Below, piece after piece: positions 1-5,219 of a stretch of 6,393 nt of DNA (its first letter is position 1; every line of letters starts with the position of its first letter). Origin of the DNA: Bacteroidota bacterium (GTDB taxonomy: Bacteria; Bacteroidota; Bacteroidia; Flavobacteriales_F; PHOS-HE28); assembly GCA_023418095.1 (NCBI GenBank), contig JAEZDL010000170.1, positions 1-6,393 of the forward strand. Reading direction: 5' to 3'. The translations under genes were made by a program, and so were the position numbers. The notes beneath the pieces are model-generated. The model saw only the letters and a list, made by a program, of their open reading frames with translations. It searched no databases and had not been told where the DNA came from.

Positions 1-54
1 CTGCGGAAGGATATCCTCCAGGCTCATCTGTGACTGTTTCGTGCTCGTGCTCAT
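1..54 (-). CDS. 5' end of an unidentified minus-strand gene (partial)
   Basis: An ATG at 54-52 opens 18 codons that run off the left edge, reading MSTSTKQSQMSLEDILPQ. The bases just upstream (minus strand AAAAACGAAGAAGAAAG) are purine-rich, as is common ahead of Bacteroidota starts. A second in-frame ATG at 27-25 (MSLEDILPQ) is an alternative start. The frame stays open upstream to a stop at 183-181, but that extension contains no ATG, only a GTG at 126-124. The visible residues are polar and show no signal peptide or domain, so no function can be given. It could be a chance open frame; the ATG, the A-rich leader and an upstream CATCTTTG octamer are the only support. Confidence 0.35.
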   Translation of the reverse strand, partial: MSTSTKQSQMSLEDILPQ

Positions 55-186
55 CTTTCTTCTTCGTTTTTTCAGCGGCTCCCGCCGTTGGTGAGTGGAC
101 AGTGGTATGCTGGGAGGTGCGTACACCCCGATCTTTGACTTTCCGTAGTACTGGTTAAGGTTTCCCGAAGTGCTGTTATGTCATCC

Positions 187-208
187 CCGGGCTCACAAAG
201 ATGCCCGG
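187..208. repeat. Short inverted repeat (hairpin), 6-bp GC stem
   Basis: CCGGGC at 187-192 is perfectly complementary to GCCCGG at 203-208, with a 10-base loop. No T-run follows on either strand, so it is not a terminator by itself. It lies 28 bp before the plus-strand terminator-like hairpin and overlaps the possible minus-strand CATCTTTG promoter octamer (196-203). Confidence 0.4.
196..203 (-). promoter_or_regulatory. Possible -7 promoter element for the left partial gene
   Basis: On the minus strand this reads CATCTTTG, one base away from the Bacteroidota -7 consensus TAnnTTTG. TTGC lies 19 bases upstream, one base away from the -33 consensus TTTG. If used, it would give the gene starting at 54 a leader of roughly 140 nt. 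Such octamers occur by chance, so this is weak. Confidence 0.25.
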
Positions 209-236
209 CAGGTATTCTTAAAGCAACAAGGAATGG

Positions 237-258
237 CTCGTGGATCTCACGAGTTTTT
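237..258 (+). terminator. Rho-independent terminator-like hairpin, plus strand
   Basis: CTCGTG (237-242) and CACGAG (248-253) form a perfect 6-bp stem around the 5-base loop GATCT, followed directly by TTTTT (254-258). The T-run is only on the plus strand. No plus-strand gene is recognisable upstream, so it may end a transcript entering from the left or a small RNA made within 60-258. The stem is short, so it may be weak. Confidence 0.5.
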
Positions 259-423
259 AACACGCTCCTATTCCCTTACGGGATCGCGAGAGGGACGTTT
301 TGGTGATCTGTGCAAGCGGGAAATTTTCACGATCTGTTCATAGTAGCGATCCGCACCATGGAATGATCCATGATCCCAGTTGATTACGAATTATCACCGA
401 TCGGGAGTGGAATATGATCGCGA

Positions 424-1830
424 TCACTTCCCCGTCTCCTCCACGCGCACTTTCAGATCCTTCTTACCCAACCGTTGTTGCAACCAGGGTTCGATCGTGC
501 GTGGATCGGGCGTATTGCGTGCACGCGCCTTGGCATCCCACGCCACATGCACCACGGGGATCGTATCCAATCTTTCGCCGTTCCATTCAACCGCGTTGGC
601 GTAGGAGATCCGCGATATGTTCGGATACAACGCTTTCAATTCCGCGACCAGCGAATTCATCGGCACACGATCGATCTGCTTTTCCAGTTCGCGGATCCGA
701 TCGTCCTTTTCACGCAGTCGTTCTTCATTGCGTTGGAACAGGTCCTCAACGATCCCCGTGCGCACTTCACGCGTGATATCACCAACAGGCAGGCCCGCAG
801 CGCTCGTCTGCCTCAACACCAGCTTCACGTTCTGCAGTCCATGATCGGCCATCTGGCGTTCCAGGTCGTCCACATCCTTTTCGCTCAACCGCGTTCCAAA
901 AAGAAAAAGTTCGATCGAACGTTCCTCACCGGCCACCGTCTTCTGTTCAAGGATCTCCGCGCCACGATAGGGGAAGTTGTCCTTCAGGAATGTGTTCACC
1001 TTTTTGCGGAACACCTCCTCCTGCGCTACGTTGTAGAGCATGTAGCCGCTGGGAGCAAGCAGCAGTAGAATGAAGATGGTCATTGCCCAGCGCACACGTT
1101 TGCGGCGCTTCGCGTTCACTTCCTTGGCCATCGGAAACCGCAATGCACGAATGATCAGGAAGGTGGCCAGCGCGATGAAGATCGAATTGAGGATGAATAG
1201 GTACGCAGCGCCCAGGAAGAATTGCCACTGCAACGTGGCTATCCCATAACCGGCCGTGCAAAGTGGCGGCATCAACGCTGTGGCGATCGCCACACCGGGG
1301 ATAACGTTGCCGCGGTTCCTTCTCGAAACGCCGATGATCCCCGCGATGCCACCGAAGATCGCGATCGCAGCATCGAGCAGCGTGGGGCGCGTGCGCGCAA
1401 GGATCTCCGTTTGCAGATCGCTGATCGGGGTGATCAGGAAGTAAAGCGTGCTGGTGATCAGGCTTACCACGACCATGATCGTGAAGTTCATCAGCGCACG
1501 GCGCAGCAACCGCATGTCGTTGGTGCCCAGCGCCAGCCCGATCGCCAGGATCGGACCCATGAGCGGGGAGATCAACATGGCACCAATGATCACCGCCGGA
1601 CTGTTCGTGTTGAGCCCGATGCTTGCAATGAAGATCGAGCAGACCAGTACCCATACCACATGCCCGCGGAAGATCATGTCCTTACGGATGATCTCGCCCG
1701 TGCCATCCACCTGCGCCTCCCAATGCAGGTCCATGGTCTCGCGCACGAATTGCCGCAGGCTCACCCAAAGCCGCATGAAGGCAGTGGATCGTGGTGGTTC
1801 CGGCGATTGCGTTATGATCTTCTCTTCCAT
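424..1830 (-). CDS. DUF389 family integral membrane protein
   Basis: This 468-residue protein belongs to the DUF389 (TIGR00341-like) membrane family, whose biochemical function is unknown. The hallmark stretches are NSPAVIIGAMLISPLMGPI (about residues 76-94) and GVAIATALMPPLCTAGYGIA (179-198). About seven hydrophobic segments are visible: roughly 54-74, 78-102, 113-135, 152-168, 175-200, 203-229 and 249-269. A basic loop (KRRKR, 241-245) precedes the last one. The C-terminal 200 residues are soluble and include a charged helical, probably coiled-coil stretch (363-388). The ATG is the first start after an in-frame TAG at 1848-1846, so it cannot extend upstream. TGA at 426-424 sits inside the palindrome TGATCGCGATCA. 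It shares strand with the DUF3109 gene but is separated from it by 257 bp containing a structured repeat and has its own promoter-like octamer, so it is likely transcribed alone. Inner-membrane location is inferred; substrate is unknown. Confidence 0.9.
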   Translation of the reverse strand: MEEKIITQSPEPPRSTAFMRLWVSLRQFVRETMDLHWEAQVDGTGEIIRKDMIFRGHVVWVLVCSIFIASIGLNTNSPAVIIGAMLISPLMGPILAIGLALGTNDMRLLRRALMNFTIMVVVSLITSTLYFLITPISDLQTEILARTRPTLLDAAIAIFGGIAGIIGVSRRNRGNVIPGVAIATALMPPLCTAGYGIATLQWQFFLGAAYLFILNSIFIALATFLIIRALRFPMAKEVNAKRRKRVRWAMTIFILLLLAPSGYMLYNVAQEEVFRKKVNTFLKDNFPYRGAEILEQKTVAGEERSIELFLFGTRLSEKDVDDLERQMADHGLQNVKLVLRQTSAAGLPVGDITREVRTGIVEDLFQRNEERLREKDDRIRELEKQIDRVPMNSLVAELKALYPNISRISYANAVEWNGERLDTIPVVHVAWDAKARARNTPDPRTIEPWLQQRLGKKDLKVRVEETGK

Positions 1831-1840
1831 GCGCTGGCGC

Positions 1841-1848
1841 CAAAGCTA
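1841..1848 (-). promoter_or_regulatory. -7 promoter element of the DUF389 gene
   Basis: The minus strand reads TAGCTTTG, a full match to the Bacteroidota -7 element TAnnTTTG and the best match in the window. It lies only 10 bases before the ATG at 1830, implying a very short leader. No clear -33 TTTG is visible at the usual spacing. Confidence 0.45.
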
Positions 1849-1874
1849 AGCCGTGCATAAAAAGAGGATCGGAA

Positions 1875-2056
1875 TTTGGGCGTGCCCCCGCATAAGATCA
1901 TTCCAGGGCTTTGTCCGCCGAAACTTCAGGTAGGCGGGGTCAGGCTCCCCGCAGTACTGCGGGGAGCTGCAACTCCTCAGCGAAATGATCTGTTCCGCTT
2001 CGCTCCCTCTCCTTTGGTGAGGGGCTTGCGGGGTTTCTGCTACTATCCTTCACGCA
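1875..2056 (+). repeat. Structured intergenic repeat element, copy A (182 bp)
   Basis: This element shares three exact blocks, in the same order, with copy B at 4983-5104 on the other strand: TTTGGGCGTGCCCC (1875-1888), GGTCAGGCT (1938-1946) and CTATCCTTCACGCA (2043-2056). The arms between blocks are unrelated to those of copy B. In arm 1, CCCCGC (1886-1891) pairs with GCGGGG (1934-1939), closing on the conserved blocks, with an inner CCGCC/GGCGG pair. Arm 2 begins with a perfect 24-bp palindrome (1944-1967). It is followed by a second hairpin in which CCCTC and GAGGG flank CTTTGG-type loop sequence near 2005-2023. GCGTG (1880-1884) and CACGC (2051-2055) in the outer blocks can pair to close the whole element. 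It contains no coding frame. I cannot name the family; it behaves like a dispersed repeat. Confidence 0.8.
1944..1967. repeat. Perfect 24-bp palindrome inside element A
   Basis: The half-site GCTCCCCGCAGT is followed without spacer by its exact reverse complement. The centre is AGTACT. It overlaps the last three bases of the conserved GGTCAGGCT block and forms an arm of the element. Copy B has no counterpart at this place. Confidence 0.85.
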
Positions 2057-2063
2057 CAGGCTG

Positions 2064-2084
2064 CAACGACACCGATCGTCGTTG
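2064..2084 (-). terminator. Hairpin just after the DUF3109 gene, possible weak terminator
   Basis: CAACGAC (2064-2070) pairs perfectly with GTCGTTG (2078-2084) around a 7-base loop. It lies 3 bases beyond the DUF3109 stop codon (2090-2088) in the direction of transcription. No T-run follows on the minus strand, so this is not a classical Rho-independent terminator. It may act only as a 3' end stabiliser. Confidence 0.3.
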
Positions 2085-2087
2085 GGG

Positions 2088-2660
2088 TCAACGCTTCAGC
2101 CACGTCTGGTAGATCAGCTCCAGTTCATCATACCATTCCAGGCCATATTGCCGCACCAGTGCATCCTTCAAAAAACGGAACACCGGCACATCCAGTTTTG
2201 CGCCGCACGTGCAGGCAGGTTTGCAGATCGGCCATTGGTGGTAGTTCAGGCCATCGTGGAATTTCAATTTCGCCACACGGATCGGATAGAGGTGGCAGCT
2301 GATCGGTTTTCGAAAATCCACTGCTCCGGCCTTCCAGGCCTTCTCGATCCCACAAAGCGCGATCCCGTTCTCAAAGATCGTGTACGCGCATTCCTTCGAT
2401 CCATCCACCAGCGGTGTTACGAGGTCGCCATCGCTGTCGATCACGCTGGTTCCATATTCATCCACCGATCGGTGCCCCGCTTCCGGAATGAACTCCTTGA
2501 ATTTCGGCCAGAGATCCTTCAGCAGATCGGCTTCGTGTTGTTCCAACGGTGCACCGCTTTCACCCGCCACACAACACTGTCCTTTGCACGCATTCAGATC
2601 GCAAACGAACTTCTTCTCGAAAAGATCTTCGCTGATCAATGTGCCGCGATGTTCGATCAC
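2088..2660 (-). CDS. DUF3109 family cysteine-rich putative metal-binding protein
   Basis: This 190-residue protein matches DUF3109, a family common in Bacteroidota and related in style to the YkgJ-type CxxxCxxCC zinc/iron-chelating proteins. Its role is not established. Counting from the GTG start, cysteines fall at 20, 25, 29 and 30 (FVCDLNACKGQCC, then GESGAPLE), 91, 103, 122 (KPISCHLYPIRV), 146, 150 and 152 (CKPACTC). Ten cysteines, no signal peptide and no membrane segment suggest a cytosolic metal or Fe-S protein. The frame is open up to a TTG at 2765. I prefer GTG at 2660: it places the family's usual short lead (eight residues, VIEHRGTL) before ISEDL and gives the usual length near 190. 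The extra 35 residues of the longer form overlap a GGTTGGA tandem repeat and a promoter-like octamer. It lies 114 bp after the antiporter gene on the same strand; co-transcription is possible. Confidence 0.85.
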   Translation of the reverse strand: MIEHRGTLISEDLFEKKFVCDLNACKGQCCVAGESGAPLEQHEADLLKDLWPKFKEFIPEAGHRSVDEYGTSVIDSDGDLVTPLVDGSKECAYTIFENGIALCGIEKAWKAGAVDFRKPISCHLYPIRVAKLKFHDGLNYHQWPICKPACTCGAKLDVPVFRFLKDALVRQYGLEWYDELELIYQTWLKR

Positions 2661-2725
2661 TGGAATGCGGGTTGAGGCGGTTGAGATGTCGTGAAGTTGT
2701 GCGGTCGGCCGAACGCTCGGTACTG

Positions 2726-2733
2726 CAAAGGTC
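2726..2733 (-). promoter_or_regulatory. Possible -7 promoter element for the DUF3109 gene
   Basis: The minus strand reads GACCTTTG, one base off TAnnTTTG, 65 bases before the GTG start. The surrounding 11-mer CGACCTTTGCA is identical to the one before the antiporter start. If real, it supports the GTG start, because the longer TTG form would begin upstream of this promoter. No clear -33 TTTG. Confidence 0.3.
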
Positions 2734-2760
2734 GGCAAAACCGCGTCAATGCTGGATAGC

Positions 2761-2774
2761 TCCAACCTCCAACC
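2761..2774. repeat. Two tandem copies of a 7-base unit next to the antiporter stop
   Basis: On the minus strand GGTTGGA occurs twice in a row, immediately after the antiporter stop codon (2777-2775). It gives a GGAGG-like string directly against the alternative TTG start at 2765, with no usable spacing. It is too short to interpret beyond a small tandem duplication. Confidence 0.5.
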
Positions 2775-4934
2775 TCAATTCTTCGCACCGAAGATCTTCT
2801 TCACGAACCGGCCTGCGCTATCGAGCGTCTTCACGCCTTCCTCCAGCACCTCGCCCATGGATGGATCCAGGCTCGATCGGTCCATGAACTCCTCGCCCAA
2901 CTGCTCGGGATAGATGATCAGGTAGCTCGTTTCCTTGAAATAGCGGTTGAGCAACCGCGGAAGCTTTTCGAAATGCGGATCGTAGCTGAGCGAATTCTTG
3001 CGCGCTGTTATCACTACAAGCAGATCGTTCTCGCGCATGTGGCGGCCTACGATCAGCAGATCGTCCCATGCATCCAACTCCTCAAAGGTCGCCTTCACAT
3101 CATCGGAATTCTTGTAACAGAGCAGCTTCAGCCGATCGAGCGTTTGTGGCAATGAATGGAACCGGATCGAGGAGCCGGTCTGTTTGGCCAGCAATTTCAA
3201 TCGTTCGAACCAGTGCACGAAACCGATCTCGAATTCGGCCTTCGGCGGCACCACCACGAAGATGCGATCGATGGTGCCCAGGGGTTGCTTGTAGCGGTAG
3301 AGGTAGATCGTGCGGGTTGTTCGTGCGATCAAGGCATCGGCCTGCGGGCCATAAACGTGATCGGTCTCACCGGGGAAGATGCCCAGCACCACATCGGTGA
3401 TGCCGTATTCCTTCACGGTGTAAGCGATGCCGCTCGCGATGTTGATGTCGTGACGGATCAGTGGATCGAACCGTGTTTCCGTTGCAGCGCCAAGACTGAT
3501 CGCCTTTTCGAGCAGACGCCTTCCTTCAGCTTCGTTGCCGTTGCGGCCGGACATTTCATCGATCACGTGGAGAACGAAATGCCGTTCCCGTCCTTTCGGC
3601 CGGCTCATCAGGATCGATAGTTCGACCAGGGCATCCACATCGCGTTTGTCCGCAAGTGGCACTAGCATACGGTTCTGACCCACGTTCTCATCCTGCTTGT
3701 CATCCTCATCGATCGTGAGCGCCATGCGTGCGGCGGCGCGTGAAACAGTGAAGGTGCTGATCGTACACGTCACCAGGATCATCACGATCGTGCCGTTCAG
3801 CACATCTTCACCCAACAGCCTGATCACGGTTCCATCCGGCAGAACATCGAGTACGATGTTGTAACCCACCATAACGGCGGCAAGCGTGGCGGCCGCTTGC
3901 GCATTGCTCAGACCGAACATGAGCATGAATTCATCGCGGTTGAAACGGAATGAAAGTTTGGAGAACCACGCCGCGAGGAATTTGCAGAGCGTGGCCACCA
4001 ATGTCATCGTGATCGCAACGTTGATCACTTCGATCCCTTTGAAGAAGACGCGGAAATCCACCAGCATGCCCACACCGATCAGGAAGAAGGGGATGAACAA
4101 CGCGTTGCCCACGAAATCGATCCGGTTCATCAAGGGTGAAGTGCGCGGGATCAATCGGTTCAAGGCAAGGCCGGCTGCGAACGCACCGATGATCGCTTCA
4201 ACACCCGCGAGCTCCGCTAGGAATGCCGCCATGAAGACCGTGGCGAGAACGAAGATGTATTGCGAAATGCTGTCGTTCTCCTTCTTGAAGAACCAGCGCG
4301 CGAGGAAAGGAAAACCCCACATCACGATCAACGTGAAGATGGCCATGGAGATACCGAGCCGCCACCAGAATGTTGCACCCAGATCACCTTTCACCATACC
4401 GACGATCACGGCAAGGACCAACAGCGCAAGCGTATCTGTAATGATGGTGCCGCCAACAGTGATGTTCACCGATCGGTTGCGCGTGATGCCGAACCGGCTC
4501 ACGATCGGGTAGGCGAGCAGCGTATGTGAAGCGAACATACTGGCCAGCAGGATCGATGAGGCCATGGAATATTTGAGGTAGTAGAGCGAGACCCATGTTC
4601 CGATCCCCATCGGGATAAGGAACGTGAGCATGCCGAAGACAAGGCTCTTGTACTTGTTCTTCTTGAACTCCTGCATGTCGATGTCCAGTCCGGCGAGGAA
4701 CATGATGTAGAGCAGACCTACCGTGCCGAACAGGCGGATCGAAGCATCGCGCAGAAGAAGATTGAAACCGTTGGGGCCGATGATCGCGCCAGCGATGATG
4801 AGCCCGATGATCGGCGGGATCTTCAGCCGGTTGAGAACGAGAGGTCCGAAGAGAATGATGAACAGCACCAGCGAAAAGATCAGCACCGGATTCTCCAGTG
4901 GAAGCTTCAGGCCGAGGTCGCGGATCAGATCCAT
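2775..4934 (-). CDS. Kef-type cation/proton antiporter (CPA2) with USP-like cytosolic tail
   Basis: This 719-residue protein has an N-terminal sodium/hydrogen exchanger domain of the CPA2 family (about residues 15-400, roughly a dozen membrane segments) and a C-terminal cytosolic region of about 300 residues. Visible family motifs are FLAGLDID (79-86), the ion-binding segment GGTIITDTLALLVLA (161-175) and GLSNAQAAATLA (341-352). The ion-binding pair is Thr-Asp (T166, D167) rather than the Asp-Asp of electrogenic NapA/NhaA types, so electroneutral exchange is the likelier mode (inference). The tail resembles two universal-stress-protein-like halves: RMLVPLADK (423-430) to about 548, and IDRIFVVVPPK (555-565) to about 675. 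No TrkA-N NAD-binding domain is apparent. It probably exchanges K+ or Na+ for H+ across the inner membrane; the ion cannot be told. The ATG is the first start in the frame. The gene is divergent from glyS, and repeat copy B lies upstream. Confidence 0.9.
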   Translation of the reverse strand: MDLIRDLGLKLPLENPVLIFSLVLFIILFGPLVLNRLKIPPIIGLIIAGAIIGPNGFNLLLRDASIRLFGTVGLLYIMFLAGLDIDMQEFKKNKYKSLVFGMLTFLIPMGIGTWVSLYYLKYSMASSILLASMFASHTLLAYPIVSRFGITRNRSVNITVGGTIITDTLALLVLAVIVGMVKGDLGATFWWRLGISMAIFTLIVMWGFPFLARWFFKKENDSISQYIFVLATVFMAAFLAELAGVEAIIGAFAAGLALNRLIPRTSPLMNRIDFVGNALFIPFFLIGVGMLVDFRVFFKGIEVINVAITMTLVATLCKFLAAWFSKLSFRFNRDEFMLMFGLSNAQAAATLAAVMVGYNIVLDVLPDGTVIRLLGEDVLNGTIVMILVTCTISTFTVSRAAARMALTIDEDDKQDENVGQNRMLVPLADKRDVDALVELSILMSRPKGRERHFVLHVIDEMSGRNGNEAEGRRLLEKAISLGAATETRFDPLIRHDINIASGIAYTVKEYGITDVVLGIFPGETDHVYGPQADALIARTTRTIYLYRYKQPLGTIDRIFVVVPPKAEFEIGFVHWFERLKLLAKQTGSSIRFHSLPQTLDRLKLLCYKNSDDVKATFEELDAWDDLLIVGRHMRENDLLVVITARKNSLSYDPHFEKLPRLLNRYFKETSYLIIYPEQLGEEFMDRSSLDPSMGEVLEEGVKTLDSAGRFVKKIFGAKN

Positions 4935-4941
4935 GCGGGTG

Positions 4942-4949
4942 CAAAGGTC
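4942..4949 (-). promoter_or_regulatory. Possible -7 promoter element of the antiporter gene
   Basis: The minus strand reads GACCTTTG, one base off TAnnTTTG, ending 7 bases before the ATG at 4934. If used, the mRNA would be almost leaderless. It lies inside the 11-mer CGACCTTTGCA, also found upstream of the DUF3109 gene. A -33 TTTG is not evident. Confidence 0.35.
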
Positions 4950-4982
4950 GTGATAACGAAATTTTGGGTTTGGAACGTGTGC

Positions 4983-5104
4983 TGCGTGAAGGATAGAAGT
5001 GGAAAGCCCGGAGCCGGCGCATTTTGGCCGGCGAGGACTTGGAACGGATAGCCTGACCGCAAGGCGGCTTGAGGAACGAAAGCCACCTTGGGGGCACGCC
5101 CAAA
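4983..5104 (-). repeat. Structured intergenic repeat element, copy B (122 bp)
   Basis: Read on the minus strand, this carries the same three exact blocks as copy A: TTTGGGCGTGCCCC (5104-5091), GGTCAGGCT (5058-5050) and CTATCCTTCACGCA (4996-4983). The sequence before the last block (CGGGCTTTCCACTT) also resembles that of copy A (CGGGGTTTCTGCTA). Arm 1 is an 11-bp stem between 5060-5070 and 5080-5090 with a 9-base loop. Its single imperfection (5065/5085) is a G-U wobble on the minus strand but a C-A mismatch on the plus strand. Arm 2 contains GCCGGC (5013-5018) repeated as its own complement (5027-5032) around an 8-base loop. The element ends 34 bp before the antiporter promoter-like octamer. 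It has no coding content. Confidence 0.8.
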
Positions 5105-5114
5105 ACTGGCAAGA

Positions 5115-5200
5115 GTGATATGGTGAAATGGTGAAAAGGTGAATACCTGCCGATCGAGGTCAGAAGACTTTCTCACTCTTTCACTCTTTCACCTTTTCAC
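5115..5200. repeat. Inverted arrays of GTGAAA-type octamers upstream of glyS
   Basis: The left arm (5115-5146) is four consecutive octamers: GTGATATG, GTGAAATG, GTGAAAAG, GTGAATAC. The right arm (5169-5200) is four octamers in the opposite orientation: TTTCTCAC, TCTTTCAC, TCTTTCAC, CTTTTCAC. A 22-bp spacer separates them. Shifted by one unit, 5130-5143 and 5188-5201 are perfectly complementary over 14 bases (GGTGAAAAGGTGAA). A transcript across it could form a long imperfect hairpin, but the likely glyS promoter lies after it, so it probably acts as DNA, as a 3' structure, or not at all. Confidence 0.7.
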
Positions 5201-5211
5201 CCTCCTCTGCG

Positions 5212-5219
5212 CATCTTTG
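5212..5219 (+). promoter_or_regulatory. Possible -7 promoter element of glyS
   Basis: CATCTTTG, followed by CGCCC, is one base off the Bacteroidota -7 consensus TAnnTTTG. It lies 42 bases before the glyS ATG and 11 bases after the octamer array. No -33 TTTG at 19 bases; TTTC occurs at about 21. Confidence 0.4.

Larger units (their letters stand above)
55..423. other. Gene-free intergenic stretch with hairpins and a GATC cluster
   Basis: No convincing coding frame is present between the partial left gene and the end of the DUF389 gene. Short frames here have unnatural composition. The stretch holds a CCGGGC/GCCCGG hairpin (187-208), a terminator-like hairpin on the plus strand (237-258), a small hairpin CATGGA-ATGA-TCCATG (357-372), and ten GATC tetramers between 243 and 425. 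I looked for tRNA, tmRNA, RNase P RNA and SRP RNA signatures and saw none. Confidence 0.6.

Noticed and set aside
3..159. Plus-strand open frame from the left edge ending at TAA 157-159, which could explain the terminator at 237-258
   Set aside because: The translation is Ser/Phe/Cys-rich low-complexity sequence without a recognisable pattern, and it opposes the ATG of the minus-strand partial gene. Not enough to call, though not excluded.
72..263. Minus-strand 63-residue frame starting at a GTG
   Set aside because: It overlaps hairpins, has no recognisable composition or motif, starts inside the terminator region and ends before the leader of the left partial gene. Treated as chance.
55..423. 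Known structured RNA (tmRNA, RNase P RNA, SRP RNA, tRNA)
   Set aside because: No T-loop, no P4 core, no SRP GGAAG-type loop and no CCA-ended acceptor could be found on either strand.
1222..1860. Plus-strand 212-residue frame opposite DUF389, and other long frames opposite the real genes (475-1068, 2082-2675, 3156-3620, 3886-4512)
   Set aside because: They are antisense shadows of well-supported proteins; their translations are rich in Arg, His and Gln with no domain pattern.
1875..2056. Insertion sequence or miniature inverted-repeat transposon
   Set aside because: No target-site duplication and no long terminal inverted repeats are visible; only a 5-base complement between outer blocks. 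Called a structured repeat of unknown class instead.
5115..5200. CRISPR array
   Set aside because: The units are contiguous octamers without spacers and in inverted halves.
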